Below are positions 7,597 to 14,792 of a stretch of DNA of 64,000 nucleotides, piece by piece; positions within the stretch are counted from its first letter, which is position 1, and the number at the start of each line of letters is the position of its first letter. The stretch is from Betaproteobacteria bacterium. Lineage in GTDB: Bacteria > Pseudomonadota > Gammaproteobacteria > Burkholderiales > Burkholderiaceae_C. The notes beneath the pieces were generated by a model. The model had not been told where the DNA came from. It saw only the letters and a list, made by a program, of their open reading frames with translations, and searched no databases. The position numbers were made by a program, and so were the translations under genes. The DNA lies in assembly GCA_016704535.1 (NCBI GenBank), contig JADIZZ010000023.1:124001-188000 (forward strand), given 5' to 3'.

Positions 7597-7698
7597 GGCA
7601 TGCTCCGTCGACGCTCATGCGGTTTGATCTGCTGCCACGATACAGGACCGAAGGCGGCGTCCGATGATGCCTCAAGGCTCGCACATGGCGGCCCGGTT

Positions 7699-8178
7699 TC
7701 AGCCGCAGGCGAAGAAGGTCACGTAGTGGTCGCGCGACGCCAGTCCCATGCGCACGATGCGCGGCTCGAGCAGGTTGCGGTCGTGCGAAGGCGAGCGGCG
7801 CCAGCCTTCGAACAAGGCCTCGGGCGTGTCGAAATGGGCGGCGATATTCTCGACGCAGATCGCGCCATCGACCTGCCGGAAGCGGTCGCGGAAACCGCCG
7901 TGCGACGGTCGGCCCGACTGGGCCATGTGCTGGCTGTGTCCGTCGGCAACCTGCTCGAGCACGGCCGCCGACGTGAGCCGGTCCAGCCGATGCTGGCTGC
8001 GGTACTCGTTGATCAGTGCCGCGACGCGGCCGACGAACGCCTCGGAGGGTCGCGCCGGCGCCGGACCGCCGGCCATCGTCGGGGCGACGACGGCGGCCAG
8101 CGCGCAGGCCAGAAGCCACCGCCGCGGAGACGGGCGGCTGCATGGATGGCCGGTGGGATGCTCGCAATGCGACCGCAT
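7699..8178 (-). CDS. Secreted CAP-domain (SCP/PR-1-like) protein
   Basis: A 159-residue protein with a basic N-region and a hydrophobic signal segment (LLACALAAVVAPTMAGG, about residues 22-38), then a compact CAP domain. The CAP signatures are visible: LINEYRSQHRLDRL, ADGHSQHMAQSGRPSHGGF, ENIAAHF, WRRSPSHDRNLLEP and the closing HYVTFFACG. The conserved His residues of the domain's cleft are kept. Bacterial CAP proteins act outside the cytoplasm; their reaction is mostly unknown. It is a stand-alone gene between the small hypothetical and the large proline-rich gene. Confidence 0.88.
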   Translation of the reverse strand: MRSHCEHPTGHPCSRPSPRRWLLACALAAVVAPTMAGGPAPARPSEAFVGRVAALINEYRSQHRLDRLTSAAVLEQVADGHSQHMAQSGRPSHGGFRDRFRQVDGAICVENIAAHFDTPEALFEGWRRSPSHDRNLLEPRIVRMGLASRDHYVTFFACG

Positions 8179-8242
8179 GCCGTGAGTGTCGGCCGCAGCA
8201 TCGATAAGTTAAGTCGGGGCTTCCGCCCCCCCGATCGCGGGG

Positions 8243-10231
8243 TCAGCCGTCGCGGCGGCGCCGCCAACGGCGCGACAGCATCAGGGCAGCCAGTGCCAGC
8301 ACGCTGGTCGACAGCGTGCCTGGAGCAGGCACCGGCCGCGGCGGTTCGGGCTCGGGGAGGATGGGCGGAAGCTCCTGCACTGCCGGCGGAAGGATGGCAG
8401 GGGGTAGGTACGGCGGGTCCACAGGCGTGGGCGGTGTCTCTGGCAGCGCCGGGAGCAGGGTGACGGGAGGCGCGGGGAATGGGGTGGCCGGCGGCGTCGG
8501 GCCGCCCGGCCTGGGCGGCAGCATCGGCTGCGGCGGCGTGGTCCCCTGCGGCGGCGGGGTGCTGCCGTTGCCCGGAGGAGTGCTGCCGTTGCCCGGCGGA
8601 GGCACTGTCGTCTGCGGCGGCGTGATTCCCTGGGGCGGCGGGTTGCTGCCATTGCCGGGCGGCTGCGTGGCGGGCCCGGGGGCGACCTTGGGCGGCGTCC
8701 GCGGGGCCAGGGGAGTGATGGGTGGCATCGGGCCGGCCGGTGTCGGCGGCAATGTCGTCTGCGGCGGCGTGGTTCCCTGGGGCGGCGGGTTGCTGCCATT
8801 GCCGGGCGGCTGCGTGGTGGGCCCGGGGGCGACCGTGGGTGGCGTCCGCGGGACCTCGGCAGTGATGGGTGGCATCGGGCCGGCCGGTGTCGGCGGCACT
8901 GTCGTCTGCGGGGGCGTGGCTCCCTGGGGCGGCGGGTTGCTGCCACTGCCGGACGGCTGCGTGGTGGGCCCGGGGACGACCTTGGGCGACGTGAGCGGGG
9001 GCTCGGCGGTGGCCGGCGTCGCCGGCCCGACGGGCGTCGGCGGTGACGTCGGTTGCGACAGCGCGTTGTCCTGGGCCGGGGTGGAGGCGCCGTTGCGTGG
9101 CGACTGCGGGCCGGGACTGGGATCGACCGTGGGCGGCGTCGGCAGCAGTGTCGACTTCGATGACGCGCTGCCCCGGGGTGAGGGGCCATTGCCGCCGCTG
9201 CCCATGGCCAGTGCCGGAAAGTCCGGCCCGCCGCCGGCCATCGTGCGCGGCGCGCCGAATGGCGTCTGCACGCTGACCGGACCGGCCAGTCGCGGTGCGC
9301 CGGATGAGGTCGGCGTTTCGGAAGTACCCGGCGCCACCGGGTCCGTGGCCCGCTCGGCGCGCTCGGCGCGCTCGCCCAGCACGATACCCGCTAGGGGCGG
9401 CTCGCTGATTACCCCGACGTTGCCGCAGACGTCCGGCACGATGACGCTGAAGCGCTGACCGTCGGCCGAAGTGAACTCGAACAAGGGCGCGCGCTCGACA
9501 TGGCCCTCCTCGAAGTTCACCAGCGTGTCGAAGCACAGGGTCATGCCGTAGGTCGACGCCACCAGCCTACGGCCGAACTGGCGCTGTCCATCGGCCGTCT
9601 GGATGCCGTCACGCGCGAGCCTGACCTCGCCGTCGGACTCGCCGCGCCTGATGCGCTGCGCGATCACGCGCACGACGTCGGCCGGCAGGCCCGCGGCCTG
9701 CAGCGCCTGTTCGGCTGTGCCGCGATAGGGGTCGCGACCGGGCACGCCCCAGGTGCAGCCATGCCGTATCTGGAGACCCGCGGCGCTGCCGGCATGCCGC
9801 GCGTCGTCCGACGGCAGGGCCTGACCGACGTCGTGCCAGCCGGCGGGCGGCACGTGCACGACGGCGTTTTGCGACAGCGGCCGCAGAGCGACCGTGCCCT
9901 GCGCGGATTCGGACCCGGCGTCGCTGCCCGGACCCCGTCGGTCGGGCGTCACGGCGATGAGGCCCACGGCCGCGACCGCGACGAAAAGCACCGTCAGCGC
10001 GCCGGCGACGAGCGGCCGGCGCCGGTCGATATCGGGCGTGGGGCCCGGTTCCAGCAGGCCGCTCCAGCCGCAGGTCACCGACCGGCACTGGAAGCGGAAG
10101 ACGGGCCCGCGCCGGAGGGAGGCAAACCAGTGATCGGACGCACGCCGGTGTACGCGTGCGAGCTGGCCGGCGCAGCGGGGGCAATGGGGTGGCTTAGCGC
10201 CAGGGCCGCGGTTGATGTTGTCGGGACTCAT
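8243..10231 (-). CDS. Zinc-ribbon/TM protein with proline-rich repeats and PEP-CTERM-like tail
   Basis: A 662-residue multi-part protein. Residues 17-20 and 49-54 hold CPRC and CRSVTC, a zinc-ribbon-like pair; residues 73-94 are one transmembrane helix. A globular domain of unknown type follows (about 110-290). A low-complexity Pro/Gly/Thr region contains three 49-residue repeats. The last 30 residues are PAPGT, a hydrophobic helix and SRRWRRRR, resembling a PEP-CTERM sorting tail with Pro-Ala in place of Pro-Glu. The ATG at 10231 lacks a clear ribosome site but overlaps a small upstream frame by ATGA, suggesting coupling. An N-terminal zinc ribbon together with an exosortase-like tail is an odd mix; the topology is unclear. 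Confidence 0.7.
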   Translation of the reverse strand: MSPDNINRGPGAKPPHCPRCAGQLARVHRRASDHWFASLRRGPVFRFQCRSVTCGWSGLLEPGPTPDIDRRRPLVAGALTVLFVAVAAVGLIAVTPDRRGPGSDAGSESAQGTVALRPLSQNAVVHVPPAGWHDVGQALPSDDARHAGSAAGLQIRHGCTWGVPGRDPYRGTAEQALQAAGLPADVVRVIAQRIRRGESDGEVRLARDGIQTADGQRQFGRRLVASTYGMTLCFDTLVNFEEGHVERAPLFEFTSADGQRFSVIVPDVCGNVGVISEPPLAGIVLGERAERAERATDPVAPGTSETPTSSGAPRLAGPVSVQTPFGAPRTMAGGGPDFPALAMGSGGNGPSPRGSASSKSTLLPTPPTVDPSPGPQSPRNGASTPAQDNALSQPTSPPTPVGPATPATAEPPLTSPKVVPGPTTQPSGSGSNPPPQGATPPQTTVPPTPAGPMPPITAEVPRTPPTVAPGPTTQPPGNGSNPPPQGTTPPQTTLPPTPAGPMPPITPLAPRTPPKVAPGPATQPPGNGSNPPPQGITPPQTTVPPPGNGSTPPGNGSTPPPQGTTPPQPMLPPRPGGPTPPATPFPAPPVTLLPALPETPPTPVDPPYLPPAILPPAVQELPPILPEPEPPRPVPAPGTLSTSVLALAALMLSRRWRRRRDG
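8607..9047. repeat. Three tandem 147-bp coding repeats
   Basis: Units begin at 8607, 8754 and 8901 (on the plus strand each opens with GTCGTCTGCG), giving an exact 147-base period, or 49 codons. They encode the proline-rich segment of the minus-strand gene (PPTPAGPMPP, PPGNGSNPPPQG). The first two units are nearly identical and the third diverges in its second half. Shorter degenerate copies lie at about 8540-8600. The length is a multiple of three, so copy-number change would keep the frame. Confidence 0.85.
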
Positions 10232-10449
10232 TGGACACGATGTTCGATCCAGTCCCGGCGCGCCGTCGATGCCGCGACCGCGGGGGTGCGGCCTTCGAAA
10301 CCGGCCGCCGCGAGCACAATGCACGGCAGGCCGGTGCTTGTCGACGACTTGAGACTCCGGAGAACCTCGACGCCAGGCCGCTGATCTCGCGCCGCCAGAA
10401 ACAAGTCGTGCAGGGTTACCTGTTTCTGGTGCGCGCCAGCGGGCTGCAT
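10228..10449 (-). CDS. Possible small protein coupled to the proline-rich gene
   Basis: A 73-codon frame from ATG 10449 (MQPAGAHQKQVTLHDL) to TGA 10228-10230, where the stop overlaps the next gene's start as ATGA. Codon usage looks coding-like, with a short helix (DLFLAARDQRPGVEVLRSL) and a C-terminal ARRDWIEHRV. The ribosome site is weak and I recognise no family. The overlap is the main reason to list it; otherwise 10232-10535 would be an unexplained spacer. Confidence 0.35.
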   Translation of the reverse strand: MQPAGAHQKQVTLHDLFLAARDQRPGVEVLRSLKSSTSTGLPCIVLAAAGFEGRTPAVAASTARRDWIEHRVQ

Positions 10450-10535
10450 ATCGCCGTCCGGGCAGGGCGTGACCCGGCAGCTCCTCTGACCGCACTCGAA
10501 TCCGGCCCCGAATCGCTCTTGAAGACCGACCCGCC

Positions 10536-11789
10536 TCAGGCCCGCCGCAGCACCCGCTGCGGAAACGGGATCTCGACACCCAGCTCGTTCAGCGTGCGCA
10601 GGATGACCAGGTTGACCTCGGAGCGCACGTTGCCCTGCCCGTTCTCGGGGTCGGCGATCCAGAAGCCGAAGGTCAGCTCCAGGCCGTCGGCGGCGAAGCT
10701 GGTCAACAGCGCGGCGGGGCCGGGGTCGGCCATCACGCGCGGCACGGTGGCCACGGCCTGCACCAGTCGGGGCATCAGCACGTCGAGGTCGGTGCCGTAG
10801 GCCACCTGCACCACGGTGTTCAGCAGCAGCTTCGAATCGGCCAGCGAGGCGTTCTCGACACGCTGCGTGATCATCATCTCGTTGGGCACGATGGACTCGC
10901 GGCCGTTGATGGCGCGGATGACGGTGAAGCGCGTGCTGATGTCGGTGATGCGGCCCTCGAAGCCGTCGACCTTCACCAGGTCGCCGATGCGCATGCTGCG
11001 TTCGGCCAGGATGACGAAGCCGCTGACGTAGTTGGCCGCCAGCTTCTGCAGGCCGAAGCCGATGCCTACACCGATGGCGCCGCCGAGCACGCCCAGGGCG
11101 GTGAGATCGATACCCGCCGCCGACAGCGCAAACATCAGGCCGACGAAGAGCAGGATGACGCGCAGCGAATTTGCCGCCATCTTGCGGATGCTGAGGTTGT
11201 CGGTGGCGCCGGTCAGCAGCCGCCCTTCGAGCAGCGCCGACAGCCACAGCACCAGCACCAGCACCAGGCCGCCGGTGACGATGCCCTCCAGCAGGTTGCG
11301 CACCGAGATCTTGGTGCTGCCGATCTTCCAGGTGATCTGATCCAGTTCCTGCAGCACCACCGGCAGCACGCCGGTGAGCCACAGCACCACGGCCAGCCAG
11401 ATCACCCACGACAGGCTGCGCTCGACCACGCGCACCAGCTGCGAATCGGGGAAACTGGCACGCAGCACGCGCACCGTGAGCCGGATGACGGCCAGCGACA
11501 GCAGCACCGGCACCACCAGGCGGAACACGGCGATCGGCAGCACCCCCTGCAACGCCCAGCGCGCCGCCACGGCCAGCAGCAGCGCCAGCAGCGGGAAGAA
11601 GACACCGTCGACGACGCCACGGCCGTACCACATCGAACCCTTGCGGGGCTCGGGGCCTCGCGCCAGCCGCACGATGCCCCAGGCCAGCAGCAGGCAACCC
11701 GCCAACACGCCCAGCTCGATCAGTGCGCTGGGCTTGAGCAGGGCATCGATGAGCCGGCCGAGCTCCTCGGCCGTGAACGGGCTCGCCAT
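10536..11789 (-). CDS. MscS family mechanosensitive ion channel
   Basis: A 417-residue inner-membrane protein. The N-terminal half has several hydrophobic helices, then the MscS core: the pore helix near GVLGGAIGVGIGFGLQKLAANYVSGF and the beta domain FVILAERSMRIGDLVKVDGFEGRI with RESIVPNEMMITQRVEN. Channels of this family open under membrane tension to release solutes during osmotic downshock. It is longer than E. coli MscS (286) because of extra N-terminal helices, as in the YbdG/YnaI type. It lies 13 bases after the end of the histone-deacetylase-family gene on the same strand, so the two may be cotranscribed. Confidence 0.93.
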   Translation of the reverse strand: MASPFTAEELGRLIDALLKPSALIELGVLAGCLLLAWGIVRLARGPEPRKGSMWYGRGVVDGVFFPLLALLLAVAARWALQGVLPIAVFRLVVPVLLSLAVIRLTVRVLRASFPDSQLVRVVERSLSWVIWLAVVLWLTGVLPVVLQELDQITWKIGSTKISVRNLLEGIVTGGLVLVLVLWLSALLEGRLLTGATDNLSIRKMAANSLRVILLFVGLMFALSAAGIDLTALGVLGGAIGVGIGFGLQKLAANYVSGFVILAERSMRIGDLVKVDGFEGRITDISTRFTVIRAINGRESIVPNEMMITQRVENASLADSKLLLNTVVQVAYGTDLDVLMPRLVQAVATVPRVMADPGPAALLTSFAADGLELTFGFWIADPENGQGNVRSEVNLVILRTLNELGVEIPFPQRVLRRA

Positions 11790-11802
11790 CGTCGGCGCGG
11801 CT

Positions 11803-12741
11803 TCAGGCCACGTCGGCCAGCACGCGCACGTGCGCGGCCACGCTGCGCGCCAGCGCGCTGAGCACGTAACCGCCTTCCAGGCACGACACGATGCGGTTCT
11901 TGGCGTGCCGGCGCGCCAGTTCGACCAGGCGCTTGGTGATCCACTCGTAGTCGGCTTCCACCAGGCCGAGCTGGCCGAGGTCGTCCTCGCGGTGGGCGTC
12001 GAAGCCGGCGCTGATGAAGATCATCTCGGGGCGGAACTCCTCCAGCGCCGGCATCCACATCGCGTCGATGGTCTCGCGGATGGCCGGCCCGCGGGTGTAG
12101 GGCGCGATCGGCACGTTGACCATGTTCGTGCCCTTGGGCACGGCGCCGCTGTAGGGGTAGAGCGGGTGCTGGAAGAAACTGCACATCAGCACGCGCTCGT
12201 CGCCGGCGATGATGTCCTCGGTGCCGTTGCCGTGGTGCACGTCGAAGTCGATGATGGCCACGCGGGCCAGGCCGTGCACGTCCAGCGCATGGCGCGCGGC
12301 GATGGCCACGTTGTTGAAGAAGCAGAAGCCCATGGCCTCGTCGCGCGTGGCGTGGTGGCCCGGCGGGCGCACGCTGCAGAAGGCGTTGCGCGCGCGGCCG
12401 GCGAGCACGTCGTCGGTGGCGGCGACGGCGGCGCCGGCGGCGCGCAACGCGGCGGCCAGCGTGGCCGGGCAGGCCACGGTGTCGGGGTCCAGGTTCTTGG
12501 ACTTGCCCTCGGAGCGCACCTGTTCCAGCAGGTCCTTGATCTCGGTGACGTAGTGCGTGGTGTGGGCGCGCTCTATCTGCTCGAGCGTGGCGCTGGGCGC
12601 GTCGCGGAACTCTAGCGCGATGTCCAGGCCGGTGGCCAGCAGGTGGTCGGATATGGCATCGAGCCGTGCCGGGCATTCCGGATGGCCGGCGCCCATGTCG
12701 TGCAATCGGCAATCGGGATGGCTGTAGAACACGGTGCTCAT
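11803..12741 (-). CDS. Histone deacetylase family (acetoin/acetylpolyamine deacetylase-like) protein
   Basis: A 312-residue zinc hydrolase with the full HDAC active site: GHH at residues 128-130, FDVHHGNGT (zinc ligands Asp167 and His169) and SAGFDAH (zinc ligand Asp248). Bacterial members deacetylate small molecules such as acetylpolyamines or sometimes proteins; the substrate is not readable here. I chose ATG 12741 (MSTVFYSHPDC) because the family begins there, although the frame extends upstream to 12783. It is divergent from the MoxR gene with about 40 bases between the starts. Confidence 0.92.
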   Translation of the reverse strand: MSTVFYSHPDCRLHDMGAGHPECPARLDAISDHLLATGLDIALEFRDAPSATLEQIERAHTTHYVTEIKDLLEQVRSEGKSKNLDPDTVACPATLAAALRAAGAAVAATDDVLAGRARNAFCSVRPPGHHATRDEAMGFCFFNNVAIAARHALDVHGLARVAIIDFDVHHGNGTEDIIAGDERVLMCSFFQHPLYPYSGAVPKGTNMVNVPIAPYTRGPAIRETIDAMWMPALEEFRPEMIFISAGFDAHREDDLGQLGLVEADYEWITKRLVELARRHAKNRIVSCLEGGYVLSALARSVAAHVRVLADVA

Positions 12742-12781
12742 CTGGAAATCCGGTCTCCGCAATTCGGGTATGGTGCCGCGC

Positions 12782-13708
12782 ATGGATGTACAGCTTGCGC
12801 GCCAGCTCTCACGGCTGGTGGATCAGATTAGCACGATCGTCGTTGGCAAGAGGCCGCAGATCGAAGACTGCGTGGCCTGCCTGCTGGCCGGCGGCCACCT
12901 GCTGATCGAAGACGTGCCCGGGGTCGGCAAGACCACCCTGGCCCATACCCTGGCCAGCAGCCTGGGCCTGGGTTTCCGGCGGGTGCAGTTCACCGCCGAC
13001 CTGATGCCCAGCGACCTCATCGGCGTCAGCGTCTTCGAACGCGCGAAAGACGCCTTCGTCTTCCACCCCGGCCCGGTATTCGCCCAAGTGCTGCTGGCCG
13101 ACGAGATCAACCGCGCCGGTCCGAAGACCCAGAGTGCGCTGCTGGAAGCGATGGAAGAGCAGCAGGTCTCGGTGGAAAACGAGACGCTGCCGCTGCCCAG
13201 GCCGTTTTTCGTGATCGGCACCCAGAACCCGAGCGACCAGCTCGGCACCTACCCGCTGCCCGAGAGCCAGCTCGACCGCTTCCTGCTGCGCATCACGCTG
13301 GGTTACCCCGACCGCGCCGCCGAACGCGAGCTGCTCACCGGCGGCGACCGCCGCGCCGCCGCGCTGGCGCTGCGCCCGGTGCTGGGCACCGACGAACTGC
13401 TGGCTGCGCAGCAGGCGGTGCTGGCCGTCCGCGCCGCCGACCCGCTGCTCGATTACCTGCAGGCCCTGATCGCGGCCACGCGTTCGGGCGCCTGGTTCGT
13501 CGAAGGCCTGTCGCCGCGGGCCGGCATCGCCGTGCTGCGCGTGGCGCGGGCACGCGCGCTGATGGCCGGCCGCGACTACGTGGCGCCCGACGACATCCAG
13601 GCCATCCTGCCGCAGGCCATCGCCCACCGGCTGACGCCCGTGGCCGGCGCCGGCCGTGGCGCGGTGGAACAGGTGCGGGCGATGGTCGAGGCCACGCCGA
13701 TACCGTGA
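12782..13708 (+). CDS. MoxR family AAA+ ATPase
   Basis: A 308-residue AAA+ protein with Walker A (DVPGVGKT, about residues 44-51), Walker B (LLADEINRAGPKTQ) and the sensor region GTQNP. MoxR ATPases act as chaperones for metal insertion or complex assembly, usually with VWA or DUF58 partners. Here it starts a three-gene plus-strand operon with DUF58 and TgpA genes, a widely conserved arrangement. ATG 12782 begins right at the family start. Confidence 0.93.
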   Translation: MDVQLARQLSRLVDQISTIVVGKRPQIEDCVACLLAGGHLLIEDVPGVGKTTLAHTLASSLGLGFRRVQFTADLMPSDLIGVSVFERAKDAFVFHPGPVFAQVLLADEINRAGPKTQSALLEAMEEQQVSVENETLPLPRPFFVIGTQNPSDQLGTYPLPESQLDRFLLRITLGYPDRAAERELLTGGDRRAAALALRPVLGTDELLAAQQAVLAVRAADPLLDYLQALIAATRSGAWFVEGLSPRAGIAVLRVARARALMAGRDYVAPDDIQAILPQAIAHRLTPVAGAGRGAVEQVRAMVEATPIP

Positions 13709-13775
13709 GCGGCGAGGGTTTCCCCACGGCGAACGACAGCTCGGCGGGCCCGGCCGAAGGCCGTGGGGCGCCGCG

Positions 13776-14792
13776 ATGAACACGGCTGCGCTGCCGCCGC
13801 TGCAGGGACGGAAGGCCTGGTCGCCTCGCGCGAGCTTCAGGCGCTGGCTGGAAAGCCGCCTGCCGCAGACCGACACCTGGCTGCTGGGCCAGCGCAACGT
13901 CTACATCCTGCCCACGCGCGCCGGCTTCACCTTCCTGGCCACGCTGCTCGTCATGCTGATGGCCAGCATCAACTACCAGCTCAACCTGGGTTATGCGCTG
14001 ACCTTCCTGCTGGCCGGCGCCGGCCTCGTCAGCATGCACCTCACGCACGGCAACCTGCGCGGGCTGACGCTGCACCTTCGCCCGCCCACGCCTGTGTTCG
14101 CGGGCGACCCGGCTGTGCTGGAAGTGGTGCTGACCAACCCCGGCCACGAACGCCACGCGCTGGCACTGCGCTTCGGGACACCGGACGCCGACGCGCCTTC
14201 GGCGGCCGACCCCTGCGTCTGGTGCGACGCGCCGCGCCAGGGCGAAGCCCGTGTGCACCTGGCCCTGACCCCTTCGCGGCGCGGCTGGCATGCCGTGCCC
14301 ACGCTGCACGTCGAGACACGTTTTCCCTTCGGCCTCTTCCGCGCCTGGACGGTGTGGCGCCCGGCCGCGCGCGTGCTGGCCTGGCCGCGCCCCGAACAGC
14401 CCGCGCCGCCGCTGCCGCAGGGTGGCACCAGCGCGGGAGACGAACACGCGGCGCGGCGAGGCGCTGGCAGCGAACTCGACGGTGTGCGCCCCTGGCGGCG
14501 CGGCGACACCATGCGGCAGGTGGTGTGGAAGAAGGTCGCGCACAGCGGTGAACTGGTGAGCCGCGAAACCGCCGGCGCCGCGCAGCGCGAACTCTGGCTG
14601 CACTGGCACGACACCCACGGCGCCCATGGCAGCGATGTCGACCCGCGCTTGTCGCGCCTGGCCGCCTGGGTGCTGCGCGCCCATGCCGACGGTATCGACT
14701 TCGGTCTGCGCCTGCCTGGGCGGGAACTGCCGCCGGGGCAGGGCGAAGCGCACCGCCGCGCCGCGCTCGATATGCTGGCGCTGTGGGCCTGA
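13776..14792 (+). CDS. DUF58 domain-containing membrane protein
   Basis: A 338-residue protein with two hydrophobic segments near the N-terminus (FTFLATLLVMLMASINY and YALTFLLAGAGLVSMHL), then a periplasmic/soluble part containing the DUF58 core, including GSELDGVRPWRRGDTMRQV. DUF58 proteins accompany MoxR ATPases and are thought to receive their chaperone action. The gene follows MoxR by 67 bases and overlaps the start of the TgpA-like gene by 10 bases. The preceding in-frame extension back to 13656 lacks family sequence, so I use ATG 13776. Confidence 0.9.
   Translation: MNTAALPPLQGRKAWSPRASFRRWLESRLPQTDTWLLGQRNVYILPTRAGFTFLATLLVMLMASINYQLNLGYALTFLLAGAGLVSMHLTHGNLRGLTLHLRPPTPVFAGDPAVLEVVLTNPGHERHALALRFGTPDADAPSAADPCVWCDAPRQGEARVHLALTPSRRGWHAVPTLHVETRFPFGLFRAWTVWRPAARVLAWPRPEQPAPPLPQGGTSAGDEHAARRGAGSELDGVRPWRRGDTMRQVVWKKVAHSGELVSRETAGAAQRELWLHWHDTHGAHGSDVDPRLSRLAAWVLRAHADGIDFGLRLPGRELPPGQGEAHRRAALDMLALWA

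Noticed and set aside
10231..10800. Plus-strand 189-codon frame over the spacer before the MscS gene
   Set aside because: It runs antisense into the MscS gene, has no ribosome site and no domain; the minus-strand 73-codon frame with ATGA overlap is the better candidate.
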